The notes below the pieces were generated by a model. That model saw only the letters and a list, made by a program, of their open reading frames with translations. It was not told where the DNA came from and searched no databases. The position numbers and the translations under genes are program-made. From Acetobacterium woodii (lineage in GTDB: Bacteria > Bacillota > Clostridia > Eubacteriales > Eubacteriaceae): 64,000 bases of DNA. Each line of letters begins with the position of its first letter. The first letter of the stretch is position 1. The stretch lies in assembly GCA_016213825.1 (NCBI GenBank), contig JACQZP010000009.1, positions 1-64,000 of the forward strand. Direction: 5' to 3'. Below are positions 47,607-58,163 of this stretch, in pieces.

Positions 47607-47795
47607 TTTTCCACAGCCTGTGTTCAACCTTGATTTTCTTATACACAATTCACCTGTGTGTTGTTTTCCCATTACATTGGCGCTATTGTGGGTTTCCTTA
47701 TTCTGTTAACAGGGTTATCCACATTGTCCACAGGGAAAACCGATGTTCTCCACAGTTTTATACAAATTTTATCCACAGTTTTTAAGTTATCCACA
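47607..47795 (+). promoter_or_regulatory. DnaA-box cluster
   Basis: Three perfect TTATCCACA (47715-47723, 47769-47777, 47787-47795) and one TTATACACA (47639-47647), all on the plus strand. Near matches: TTTTCCACA (47607), TTGTCCACA (47724, directly abutting a perfect box) and TTCTCCACA (47746). The 47515-47869 gap between nadE and pyrG has no other convincing content. AT-rich DNA flanks it. No dnaA gene is near. Confidence 0.8.
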
Positions 47796-47830
47796 GTTTT
47801 CCTGTTGGTATATCTTGTGTATTTACCCAT

Positions 47831-47864
47831 AAAAAAAATCAAGATCTAGGATCTCGATTTTTTT
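47831..47864 (-). terminator. pyrG terminator
   Basis: AAAAAAATC-A-AGATC and GATCT-C-GATTTTTTT form a stem over TAG, just past the pyrG stop. Confidence 0.85.
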
Positions 47865-47869
47865 AGCGA

Positions 47870-49563
<1,694 letters not shown>

Positions 49564-49659
49564 GCAATTAACAATACTATTCTATTTTAACGGTTTTTAA
49601 AAAAAATACAATAAGAATTTTGTTTTTAATATCAATTTTTTAATAATACCATTTTTTTC

Positions 49660-50304
49660 TTAAAGAATAAAGAAAAAAACACAAATAAAATGACACAATG
49701 ATCCTAAAATAACAAAAATGTGAAATAATTCGTGAAAACCGAAGCTCTTTCCAAAGTTTGGTTTCTTGATGGCATAAATCACCCCGCCGATGGTGTACAT
49801 CACACCGCCGCCGACCAGGAGCATAAATCCCGGTAATGGCAGGGCCTGATAAAGGGGACCCAAAACAAAGAGGGCAAACCATCCCAGAAAAATATATAAG
49901 CCCGTTCCCAACCATCTGGGCATATTAATCCAGGCAACTTTTAAAATAATCCCAATCAGAGCCACGCCCCAAATAGCAATCATCATCACGACCCGCATGG
50001 TTCCAGTCAGACACAGCAGGCAAAACGGGGTATAGGTTCCGGCAATTAAAATAAAAATCATCGCGTGATCCAATTTTTTTAAGTGCAAGATCTTTTCTTT
50101 ACTGCCCTGCGATGCATGATAGGTAAAGCTGGTGCCATACAAACAAATCAACCCAACGCCAAATGCCAGTACTGAGATTAAAGTCAGTGGTGTCACATTA
50201 TCTTCAGCAATAATTAATATCAACATGGCAATGATGCCAAAGACGGATAAAACTGCGCCAATTAAATGCGTTAGGGCATTCATTGGTTCTCTAAACTGAT
50301 TCAT
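49660..50304 (-). CDS. Hemolysin III (PAQR)-family membrane protein
   Basis: A 214-residue, seven-helix protein with family landmarks: EPMNALTHLIGAVLS, SFTYHASQGSKEKILHLKKL DH motif and FGKSFGFHELFHIFVILGS. The conserved His residues may bind zinc. Despite the name, function in bacteria is uncertain (membrane stress or lipid hydrolase roles proposed). Monocistronic. Confidence 0.92.
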   Translation of the reverse strand: MNQFREPMNALTHLIGAVLSVFGIIAMLILIIAEDNVTPLTLISVLAFGVGLICLYGTSFTYHASQGSKEKILHLKKLDHAMIFILIAGTYTPFCLLCLTGTMRVVMMIAIWGVALIGIILKVAWINMPRWLGTGLYIFLGWFALFVLGPLYQALPLPGFMLLVGGGVMYTIGGVIYAIKKPNFGKSFGFHELFHIFVILGSLCHFICVFFFIL

Positions 50305-50401
50305 ATTTTGTCCTTTCTGTTACTGAATAGTTCTTTCCTTTCACTATACCATACTTTTCTAAGTTCGTGCAACTAGGATTCTGCTTCGTTTCATCGCACA
50401 A

Positions 50402-50440
50402 AAAACACCCGTAAAATCAATGATTGACTAAACGGATGTT
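50402..50440 (-). terminator. Terminator of the DUF1638 gene
   Basis: AACACCCGT (about 50405-50413) pairs with ACGGATGTT (50432-50440), with one mismatch and a T-run on the minus strand. Confidence 0.75.
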
Positions 50441-50461
50441 GAAGAAATCAAGTTTTAGCAT

Positions 50462-51133
50462 TTATACTTTGCGAACCGCCACGCCCTCAAAATCATGATG
50501 AGTGGTAATCCGACCGAGAGGAATAATACAAAAGCCATCATCCCATTGCCCGGCGACGAGTTTTTCCAGCGGTGAAATACTGCCCTGATCCACCACCACT
50601 TCCAGGCCAATCAGTTCCCCAATATCATTCACCCGGGGAAGATGCTCAGCCAGATCGTAGGCGCCCGTATCAATGAGCATCAGATTTTTATAATTTTTGA
50701 ACATAATATTCATGACTCGTCTGGCCCGGCTTTCACCATATTTTTCCAGGTTATGCTGGTATTCTTTATCAAGAGACTTTTCCCCTTTTAACCATCCCTG
50801 AGTTAAGAAATAGGTGGATGTCCGAATCCGTTCCAGGTTTTCCTTTTCACAAAGAAGGATATCAATACAATCCCCATATCGGGGAATGATTAGGGTCGCC
50901 TTCTCACTTTTTAAACCTAATAGTCCGTTTCCGCAATTGCCATAAGCAAACAACAGCTCATCATAACGATCTTCAGCTTTATCAATCTCCTCCTGGAGGG
51001 CATTTTTTAAGCGTTCCGGGGAGTCATGAAGCAGGTTGGACATCCAGACAACTTCCAATTCCACCCCCGTTTTTTGCATTGCCATTTCAACCTCATCCTT
51101 AATGGTTTCACATGCAATTAATAATCTCTTCAT
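50462..51133 (-). CDS. DUF1638 domain protein
   Basis: A 223-residue protein: ACETIKDEVEMAM, LLFAYGNCGNGLLGL, IPRYGDCIDILLCEKEN, TYFLTQGW and GRITTHHDFEG. These match DUF1638, known mainly from methanogens and acetogens, where it often sits near corrinoid methyltransferase genes (from memory). No such neighbour is here. Conserved Cys and His suggest a metal or cofactor site; function unknown. Confidence 0.88.
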   Translation of the reverse strand: MKRLLIACETIKDEVEMAMQKTGVELEVVWMSNLLHDSPERLKNALQEEIDKAEDRYDELLFAYGNCGNGLLGLKSEKATLIIPRYGDCIDILLCEKENLERIRTSTYFLTQGWLKGEKSLDKEYQHNLEKYGESRARRVMNIMFKNYKNLMLIDTGAYDLAEHLPRVNDIGELIGLEVVVDQGSISPLEKLVAGQWDDGFCIIPLGRITTHHDFEGVAVRKV

Positions 51134-51333
51134 TAATTTTTACACCTTTTTTCTGTTAGCGCTTTCAAACGCATTATTGATAAACTATTTTTCTCTATTA
51201 ATATCAGTATAACCAAGAATTCTTTATTTACAAGTAAGAATTCAGATAAAATTTCCCCTTGATAATTTTATCTGAATGCCCGACTTTATGTTATAATATC
51301 ATCGTCAATTAATCTTAATATTAGGAGAAGAAA

Positions 51334-51909
51334 ATGGATAAAAGTTTGTTCCGAAAAGAAACCCTGGCACGCCGCAAAGAAATTTATTGTGCCGACACCG
51401 ATGCTAAAATTATCGAACAATTCCTGAATAGTGATCTTTATAAAAATGCCGACTGGATTATGGCTTATGTCAGCTTTGGTACCGAAATCTATACTCATGA
51501 TTTTATTAAGCGCGCCTTAGCCGATGGCAAACACATTGTGGTTCCGATTTGTAATATTGAAGATCATACCGTTACCCTGTCTGAACTCATCAATTTCCCT
51601 GAAGATCTGGAAGAAGGCCATTATGGTATCTTAGAAGTTCGTGAAGAATGCATGCGAATTGTCGATCCGAAAAAGCTTGATCTGGTTATGGTTCCCGGCT
51701 GCGCCTTCTCGCCATCGGGACACCGCATGGGCTTTGGTGGCGGCTATTATGACCGCTTTCTGGAAACCATCAGTGACGACTGTATCACCGTCGCCCTGAT
51801 TCGGGAAGACTTTATTTTCGAAAAGATCCCGATGGAAGAACACGACAAAAGTGTTCAGTTCATGGTTACCGAAAAATGTATCAATTGTTGTCCCATTCAG
51901 GAGGCCTAA
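51334..51909 (+). CDS. 5-formyltetrahydrofolate cyclo-ligase
   Basis: A 191-residue enzyme converting 5-formyl-THF to 5,10-methenyl-THF with ATP. Signatures: FRKETLARRKEI at the start, VVPICN, and VPGCAFSPSGHRMGFGGGYYDRFL. TTAGGAG precedes the ATG. It lies 6 bp before folC, so both serve the folate pool, which in an acetogen carries the methyl branch of acetyl-CoA synthesis (inference). Confidence 0.95.
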   Translation: MDKSLFRKETLARRKEIYCADTDAKIIEQFLNSDLYKNADWIMAYVSFGTEIYTHDFIKRALADGKHIVVPICNIEDHTVTLSELINFPEDLEEGHYGILEVREECMRIVDPKKLDLVMVPGCAFSPSGHRMGFGGGYYDRFLETISDDCITVALIREDFIFEKIPMEEHDKSVQFMVTEKCINCCPIQEA

Positions 51910-51915
51910 TTTAAA

Positions 51916-53217
51916 ATGAACGTTACAGAAGCCATTAGCTACATTGAAGCAACCCATAAATTTGGCACCCGCTTAGGTTTAGAAAGCATGAGCCTGTTGC
52001 TGGACGCCATGGATAACCCCCAGGATAAACTCAAGTTTATTCACATTGCCGGCACCAATGGAAAAGGGTCCACCTCCACCATGATCGCCACCATTTTAAA
52101 AACCGCCGGATACAAAACCGGCTTGTTTACCTCCCCCTTTCTGGAAGCCTTTAACGAACGAATCCAGTTAAACAACGAACCCATCGACGATGAAAGCCTG
52201 GTTTCGGCTACTAGTTTTGTCAAAGAACGGATTGAAGTTCTGATGGCACAGGGCGAACCACATCCAACCGAGTTTGAGATGGTTACCGCTGTGGGTTTCC
52301 AATATTTTTATGAACAGCAGGTGGATTTTGTGGTGCTTGAAGTTGGTTTAGGCGGACGTCTTGATGCCACCAACATCATCAAAGATCCGCTGGCCGTTGC
52401 TATTATGAGTATCAGCAATGATCACACCGATTACCTGGGAAACACCCTGGCGGAAATCGCCTTTGAAAAAGCCTCGATCATCAAAGAAGGTTCCGATGTG
52501 GTTGTTTATCCCCAGGAACCGGAAGCTTTAAAGGTTATTCTTGATTTTGCGCAATCCAAAAATGCCAATGTGACCTTAGTTAACCCGGATGACATCTCGA
52601 TCTTAAGCTACACCAGCAGCAATCAGACCCTTAAATATCTGGGTGATCATCTCTATCTTGATGGCTTTGAATTAAAGCTGCTGGGGAGTCATCAATCACT
52701 AAACTGCCTGACTGCTCTGGAAGTCATTGCGCTACTTAACCGCAAGGGTTATGAGATCAAATCAGCTCATATTAAAAAAGCTCTGGCGGCGGTTGTTTTT
52801 CCCGGACGCTTTGAAATCTTTCTGGAAAATCCAGTCGTCCTCATTGATGGAGCACACAACAGCAATGGCATTCAGGCCTTTGTTAAAAATATGAACCAGT
52901 ATTTTCCCAACCGGACCATCAATTTATACTTTGGGATGCTGGAAGATAAGGATATTGAAGAATCGCTCTCCTATCTGGTGCCGATCGCCAATACCATCCA
53001 CACCCTGACTCCCAATAGCGACCGGGCCTTACCCGCTGAAAAAATGGCCGAGCTCATTCGCACCACCTACGGAAAAAACGTGGACTTTTATGACACCATG
53101 GATGCCGCAGTGAAAAGCATCGATCTGACCAAAACCGATGAGGTTAATGTTTTTGTCGGCTCACTTTATATGATCGGCGAAGCCCGCACCCTGATCCGGA
53201 AAAACCTTTTAAACTAA
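51916..53217 (+). CDS. folC: Folylpolyglutamate synthase / dihydrofolate synthase
   Basis: A 433-residue Mur-ligase-like enzyme: HIAGTNGKGSTSTMIATILK (ATP loop), GLFTSPFLEAFNERI, EVGLGGRLDATNII and PGRFEIF...LIDGAHNSNGI. Adds glutamates to folates. AGGAGGCC (51899-51906) is its ribosome site. Ends at a strong terminator. Confidence 0.96.
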   Translation: MNVTEAISYIEATHKFGTRLGLESMSLLLDAMDNPQDKLKFIHIAGTNGKGSTSTMIATILKTAGYKTGLFTSPFLEAFNERIQLNNEPIDDESLVSATSFVKERIEVLMAQGEPHPTEFEMVTAVGFQYFYEQQVDFVVLEVGLGGRLDATNIIKDPLAVAIMSISNDHTDYLGNTLAEIAFEKASIIKEGSDVVVYPQEPEALKVILDFAQSKNANVTLVNPDDISILSYTSSNQTLKYLGDHLYLDGFELKLLGSHQSLNCLTALEVIALLNRKGYEIKSAHIKKALAAVVFPGRFEIFLENPVVLIDGAHNSNGIQAFVKNMNQYFPNRTINLYFGMLEDKDIEESLSYLVPIANTIHTLTPNSDRALPAEKMAELIRTTYGKNVDFYDTMDAAVKSIDLTKTDEVNVFVGSLYMIGEARTLIRKNLLN

Positions 53218-53221
53218 CTAA

Positions 53222-53345
53222 CAATCGGTAATTGCAAAGTGCCATGAGCTTCGCTGCCCGGTTAGCGCTAATAATTTTTACACTGTTCGCCTACACGTTA
53301 CAAAATTGTTTGTGCTAACCGACATCAAAGCAATTTCCGTTCGGT
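53222..53345. repeat. Second type of inverted-repeat intergenic element
   Basis: CGGTTAGC (about 53259) pairs with GCTAACCG (about 53313), and outside it GGTAATTGC (about 53227) with GCAATTTCC (about 53329). It is unlike the repeat family A/B/C. Only one copy is in the window. Confidence 0.5.
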
Positions 53346-53371
53346 TCTTTTTAATTTCCAACGACATCTAT

Positions 53372-53435
53372 AAAAAAAGCCAATGATTAATCACCTGTCT
53401 CTATTTAGACAAGGGCTTAATCATTGGCTTTTTTT
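53372..53435. terminator. Bidirectional intrinsic terminator
   Basis: A 19-bp perfect stem with AAAAAAAGCCAATGATTAA (53372-53390) on the left closes folC and the converging dusB operon. Confidence 0.93.
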
Positions 53436-53440
53436 ATTGT

Positions 53441-54442
53441 TTATTGTTCCAGCGCACTAGTCAGCAGTCGGATCACGGTTTCTTTATCCGGTGCCCGAAA
53501 GAGCTCGTTTCTAATGGCAGTGGCGTGATGAAGACCCTTGGTATAAGCCGCCAGATGCTTGCGCATTTCTTTGAGCCCGGCGTCTTCATTTTTTAACAGT
53601 GCCAGCAGTTCAATATGTTTCAAGGCTACCTGAACCTTTTCTTCTGACAGCGGCTTTTCCAAAACTTCTCCGGTTTTTAAATAATGAATGATTTCCCGAA
53701 AAATAAAGGGATTGCCGATGGCCGCCCGGCCCACCATCAGGCCATCCACCCCAGTGGTTTCCAGGGCTTTTTTCGCTGCTTCACCGCTGTTGATATCCCC
53801 ATTTAAGATTATCGGAATTCCGGCATTCTTCTTCACTTCAGCAATAATATCCCAATTGGCCTGGCCTGAATAATAGGCTTCCCGGGTTCTGCCATGGATG
53901 GTTAAGGCGGCTGCGCCAGCTTCCTCCACCCCTTCGGCAATTTCGCGAATATTAATGCTCGCATCATCCCAGCCGATTCTGGTTTTGACAATCAGCGGCT
54001 TTTCGGATGCTTTGGCCAGCGCCCGGACCACTGCAAAGAACAGTTCCGGCGTTTTTAAAAGCGCTGAGCCCTCACCATTTTTAGTGATTTTTGGCGCTGG
54101 ACAGCCGGCATTAAAATCTAAAAAGGCATAGTCGGTGGCATTGATGTAATTGCTGACCACTTCCGCCAGAATATCCGGATCTGATCCAAACAGCTGGATC
54201 CCGGCCGGCGCTTCCGCTTTGCAGGTCAACATTAAATCGGCGGTCTTATGATCTTTATAATAAAGACCCTTGCCGCTGATCATTTCCGAAAAGACTACCC
54301 CGGCCCCAAATTCTTTAGCGATCAGTCGAAAGGGCAGATTGGTATACCCAGCCATGGGCCCCAAAAAAAGAGGGGTTTCAATTGAAACATCCCCTATTTT
54401 CAGCGATTTATTTTTTTGTATCCTTGTAAATTCTTTATTCAT
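53441..54442 (-). CDS. dusB: tRNA-dihydrouridine synthase, DusB type
   Basis: A 333-residue FMN enzyme reducing uridine in tRNA: LGPMAGYTNLPFR, FLDFNAGCPAPKITKNGEGS with the catalytic Cys, KTRIGWDD, TIHGRTREAYYSG and GLMVGRAAIGNPF. ATG 54442 is preferred, with AGGA 6 bases upstream and coaX ending 14 bases before; an ATG at 54475 would overlap coaX and has no ribosome site. Conserved Firmicutes coaX-dusB linkage. Confidence 0.94.
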   Translation of the reverse strand: MNKEFTRIQKNKSLKIGDVSIETPLFLGPMAGYTNLPFRLIAKEFGAGVVFSEMISGKGLYYKDHKTADLMLTCKAEAPAGIQLFGSDPDILAEVVSNYINATDYAFLDFNAGCPAPKITKNGEGSALLKTPELFFAVVRALAKASEKPLIVKTRIGWDDASINIREIAEGVEEAGAAALTIHGRTREAYYSGQANWDIIAEVKKNAGIPIILNGDINSGEAAKKALETTGVDGLMVGRAAIGNPFIFREIIHYLKTGEVLEKPLSEEKVQVALKHIELLALLKNEDAGLKEMRKHLAAYTKGLHHATAIRNELFRAPDKETVIRLLTSALEQ

Positions 54443-54455
54443 GGTTTGTCCTGGA

Positions 54456-55226
54456 TTATCTGAAATTTTTGTCATGAATGATTTTTAACCCTTTCAGTGA
54501 AAGCTGAGGGTCATAGACATTGATTGTTTTGGTCTCCTGATAAAAGAGACGGCCATAACCACCGGTTGCTACCACCTTCATGTCTTTATAGCCGGTTTCC
54601 TTTTTGATCTGTTCAATAATGTATTCAACCTGACCAATATACCCATAAACCAAGCCGGCCTGCATACTGGTCACCGTGTCTTTGGCCAAAATTGACGCCG
54701 GTTTTTTAATTTCGATATTCGGTAGCTTCGCGGCATTTTTCCACAGCGCATCAATGGAAATCTGAATCCCCGGAGTCGTGACGGCTGCTGCAAAGGCACC
54801 CTCTTTGGTAACGTAATCGAAGGTCGTCGCCGTGCCAAAATCAGTGACAATCACCGGTCCGCCATAAATACTGTAGGCCGCCACGGCATCGACAATTCGA
54901 TCCGCCCCGACTTCAGAAGGATCTGAAGTATTAATGGACATCCCCGTTTTGATTCCCGGCCCCACCACCATCGGCTCCACGCCGATGTATTTTTTTATCC
55001 CATTGGTAAGCGAGTACATAATGTTAGGCACCACTGAAGCAATAATGACGCTGTTAACCTCTTTTACCGAGATATCCGAATTCCTGAAAAAGGACTTAAT
55101 TAAAACTCCATACTCGTCTGAAGTTCGTGGTGTTTTGGTGACAAATCGCCACGAATATGGGATCTCATCACCCTTAAGCACCGCCAGTTCGGTATTTGTA
55201 TTTCCAACATCAATCCCTAAAATCAT
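54456..55226 (-). CDS. coaX: Type III pantothenate kinase
   Basis: A 256-residue kinase for the first step of CoA synthesis: LGIDVGNTNTELAVLKG (phosphate loop), VVGPGIKTGM, VGADRIVDAVAAY and TDFGTATTFDYV. It is 8 bp downstream of the thioesterase gene. CoA demand is high in acetogens, but there is no special sign of regulation here. Confidence 0.96.
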   Translation of the reverse strand: MILGIDVGNTNTELAVLKGDEIPYSWRFVTKTPRTSDEYGVLIKSFFRNSDISVKEVNSVIIASVVPNIMYSLTNGIKKYIGVEPMVVGPGIKTGMSINTSDPSEVGADRIVDAVAAYSIYGGPVIVTDFGTATTFDYVTKEGAFAAAVTTPGIQISIDALWKNAAKLPNIEIKKPASILAKDTVTSMQAGLVYGYIGQVEYIIEQIKKETGYKDMKVVATGGYGRLFYQETKTINVYDPQLSLKGLKIIHDKNFR

Positions 55227-55234
55227 GTTTCCCC

Positions 55235-55636
55235 CTAAAGACTACTTTCTAACTTTTTTAAAACTTTCTCATTAAATCGATCTTTGTCAACAATAAAGCG
55301 CTGATGGATGGCTTCACCAATTTTTTCGACTGCATCCCAGGCATCGATATCAAAATTTAAGGCGCGTTTTTCGATCGATACTAAGGTCGCTTTGATCCGA
55401 ATTTCCATTCCCACTGGTGAGGCCGCCATGTGCTTTAATTCGATAAAAGTTCCCACCGTGGTGCTTCCTTCCGGTTGGTTTGCTTCCACCGCTTCAAAGG
55501 CGATATTCTCCATCCAGGCCACCAGTCGCGGCGTTGCCAGTACTTCTTCGCCGCCGCTGCCTAAGGCTAATGCCGTATCTTCTTTATTAACAATGAACTT
55601 CTTTTCGAAGCTGGTTCCAATTTTTAGTTCTTCCAT
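55235..55636 (-). CDS. Hotdog-fold thioesterase (FlK-like)
   Basis: A 133-residue hotdog protein: ALALGSGGEEVLATPRLVAW with the Thr/Ser and Glu used in the fluoroacetyl-CoA thioesterase group, AFEAV, GSTTVGTFIELKHMAASPVG (catalytic His). It may clear unwanted acyl-CoA; substrate unknown. A GGAGG site precedes the ATG. Linked with coaX-dusB. Confidence 0.88.
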   Translation of the reverse strand: MEELKIGTSFEKKFIVNKEDTALALGSGGEEVLATPRLVAWMENIAFEAVEANQPEGSTTVGTFIELKHMAASPVGMEIRIKATLVSIEKRALNFDIDAWDAVEKIGEAIHQRFIVDKDRFNEKVLKKLESSL

Positions 55637-55693
55637 TTTTTTCCTCCAACTCTTAATTTTTCAATTTTATCCTATTTCTTTATTAATTATCTT

Positions 55694-55722
55694 AAAAAAA
55701 GCCGTTAAAATAACGGCTTTTT
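55694..55722 (-). terminator. ftsH terminator
   Basis: AAAAAAGCCGTTA-AAA-TAACGGCTTTTT just past the ftsH stop. Confidence 0.92.
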
Positions 55723-55733
55723 ATTTATCCTAT

Positions 55734-57578
55734 TTATTCAATTTCAGCTTCGATCTCAACTTCGACCACTTTTTCATCAGCCGGTTGTTCTTCAAACAAG
55801 GCTCTGAATTCCTCGCCGGTTACCGTCTTATCACGAAGTAATCGGGTGGCGATTTCTTCAAGCTTTTCCTGGTGCGTTTCAAGAATCGAGCAGGCGCGTT
55901 CAAAGGCATTTTCCACGATCGTTCGGATTTCCTTATCAATCACCGCAGCAACTTCTTCACTGTAGTTACGAGATCTTCCCAAATCCCGGCCCAGGAATAC
56001 TTCACCGCTGTCGGGATGTCCAAAGGTCATCGGCCCGAGATGTTCGCTCATACCCCATTCTGTTACCATGCTTCTGGCAATATGGGTAGCTCGCTCAATA
56101 TCGTTGCTGGCACCAGTACAGATATCATCCAGTGCTATTTTTTCAGCCGCCCGTCCACCGAGCAGACCACAAATATTTTCCAATAATTTGTTCTTGCTGA
56201 TATGCTGACTATCATTATCTGGTAAAGACAAGGTGTAGCCTGCCGCCATTCCTCGAGGAATAATCGAGATTTCATGAACCGAGTCGCACAGGGGTAGTAA
56301 GTGCATAACAATCGCATGTCCGGCTTCATGATAAGCAGTGATGTGTAAATCATCTTCATTGACAACCTTGCTTTTCTTTTCAGGACCGGCGATAACCCGT
56401 TTAATCGCTTCTTCCAGTTCAATCATGGTAATCACTTTTCCATTATGTCGGGCGGTCAGCAACGCTGCTTCGTTCATCAAGTTTTCCAGATCTGCTCCGG
56501 TAAAACCTGGTGTTCCTTTGGCAATGGTTGCTAAATCCACGGTGGTATCCAATGGTTTATCTTTTTTGTGAACATTGAGAATTTCTTCCCGGCCTTTTAC
56601 ATCCGGTACGCCAACCGTAACCTGACGGTCAAATCGACCCGGTCTTAACAAGGCGGGATCGAGAATATCCGGACGGTTGGTGGCCGCAATAATGATAATG
56701 CCTTCATTGACACCAAAACCATCCATTTCAACCAATAACTGATTCAAGGTTTGTTCCCGTTCATCATGTCCGCCGCCCAGGCCTGCGCCTCGATGACGGC
56801 CTACTGCATCAATTTCATCAATGAAAATAATACAGGGGGCATTTTTCTTGGCATTTTCAAAAAGATCTCGAACTCGGGAAGCCCCGACCCCAACAAACAT
56901 TTCAACAAAATCCGAACCACTGATGGTGAAAAATGGTACTGCTGCTTCTCCAGCAACTGCTCTTGCCAGTAACGTTTTCCCGGTTCCCGGAGGGCCTACT
57001 AATAAAATCCCCTTTGGTATTCGGGCGCCCAGTTTTCGATAACGATCCGGAGCTTTTAAAAAGTCAACGACCTCTTCCAGCTCTTCCTTTTCCTCATCGG
57101 CACCAGCCACGTTTTTAAAAGTTACTTTAGTTTCTCCCTCAACATGAAGCTTGGCCCGACTTTTTCCGAAGGACATCACTTTTCCGCCACCGCCGCCAGC
57201 CTGTTGGCTAAAGACTAGGAAAAACACCACCATTAATACGATCAACACCACCGATGGAATCAATGAAATCCACCAGGAATCCTGCTGCTTGGTAATGGTT
57301 ACCTTCACATCATTCTGTAAAATATATGGTGTTACCTGTTCATCAATTACATATTGTGGTACCACAGCCTCAAATGCTTCGCCGCTTCGTAAAACGCCTT
57401 TTACATTCGAATTGTTTATTTCAATCTCTGCGACCTGATTATTGTTAAGCTCAGTGAGCAGTTCACTATAAACAATGGTTTTAACCTCTTCTTTCATGGG
57501 GTTTAAAAAGGTTACTGCGACAATAATGATTAATAGAATTACTAAATAAAACCCAATCATCTTAAGGTACTTATTCAA
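55734..57578 (-). CDS. ftsH: ATP-dependent zinc metalloprotease FtsH
   Basis: A 614-residue membrane protease. Two membrane helices (about 7-25 and 105-125) flank an external domain. Then [34 protein letters not shown], the SRH block [20 protein letters not shown], and the zinc site HEAGH. The acidic end ([13 protein letters not shown]) is unremarkable. Degrades damaged membrane and regulatory proteins. Confidence 0.97.
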   Translation of the reverse strand: MNKYLKMIGFYLVILLIIIVAVTFLNPMKEEVKTIVYSELLTELNNNQVAEIEINNSNVKGVLRSGEAFEAVVPQYVIDEQVTPYILQNDVKVTITKQQDSWWISLIPSVVLIVLMVVFFLVFSQQAGGGGGKVMSFGKSRAKLHVEGETKVTFKNVAGADEEKEELEEVVDFLKAPDRYRKLGARIPKGILLVGPPGTGKTLLARAVAGEAAVPFFTISGSDFVEMFVGVGASRVRDLFENAKKNAPCIIFIDEIDAVGRHRGAGLGGGHDEREQTLNQLLVEMDGFGVNEGIIIIAATNRPDILDPALLRPGRFDRQVTVGVPDVKGREEILNVHKKDKPLDTTVDLATIAKGTPGFTGADLENLMNEAALLTARHNGKVITMIELEEAIKRVIAGPEKKSKVVNEDDLHITAYHEAGHAIVMHLLPLCDSVHEISIIPRGMAAGYTLSLPDNDSQHISKNKLLENICGLLGGRAAEKIALDDICTGASNDIERATHIARSMVTEWGMSEHLGPMTFGHPDSGEVFLGRDLGRSRNYSEEVAAVIDKEIRTIVENAFERACSILETHQEKLEEIATRLLRDKTVTGEEFRALFEEQPADEKVVEVEIEAEIE

Positions 57579-57626
57579 AAAACATCACTCCTCTCAATTT
57601 CCTATTTTTTCTTTTCATAGTCCAAA

Positions 57627-58163
57627 TTATTCATATATTTCTCTTTTTAAAATGCCGATAAATGGCAGGTTCCGATATTTTTGATCATAATCCAAACCAT
57701 AACCTACCACAAATTCATTCGGTATTTCAAAACCAATATAGTCTGCAACAACCCGTTGTTCCCGACGTTCCGGTTTATCGAGTAGCGAACATACCTTGAC
57801 ATCAGCTGCTCCCAGGCTTTCGAAACGGTTTAATAAATATTTCAGGGTATTTCCGGTATCGACAATATCTTCCACTAACAAAATGCTCCGACCTTTAACA
57901 TCCATGGATAAGTCAGCCTCAAGCTCAATCACCCCAGAGCTTTGGGCTTTGGCACCATAGCTGGAGGCTTTTAAAAAATCAATTTCAATGGGAATTGGAA
58001 TCTTTCTGATCAGATCGGCCATAAAAACCGAAGATCCTTTTAAAATACCGATTAAAATGGGGTATTTACCTCTGTAATCATTGGTAATCTTTTCTCCAAG
58101 CTCAGAGACACGCTTTTCCAATGCCTTTTCATCAACCAAAATTTCCTGAATATCGGCTATCAC
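57627..58163 (-). CDS. hpt: Hypoxanthine phosphoribosyltransferase
   Basis: A 178-residue enzyme: ILVDEKALEKRVSELGEKI, PILIGILKGSSVFMADLIR and the PRPP loop VEDIVDTGNTLKYLL. Salvages hypoxanthine/guanine. Overlaps the end of tilS by 32 bases; tilS-hpt-ftsH is a conserved Firmicutes set. Confidence 0.96.
   Translation of the reverse strand: MIADIQEILVDEKALEKRVSELGEKITNDYRGKYPILIGILKGSSVFMADLIRKIPIPIEIDFLKASSYGAKAQSSGVIELEADLSMDVKGRSILLVEDIVDTGNTLKYLLNRFESLGAADVKVCSLLDKPERREQRVVADYIGFEIPNEFVVGYGLDYDQKYRNLPFIGILKREIYE

Noticed and set aside
47658-47849. 63-codon frame across the DnaA-box cluster
   Set aside because: No ribosome site; the frame is created by the repeated box sequence (ILSTVF/KLSTVF).
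47515-47869. Chromosomal replication origin
   Set aside because: Box density fits, but dnaA/dnaN/rpmH are absent and genes on both sides run mainly the same way; kept only as a DnaA-box cluster.
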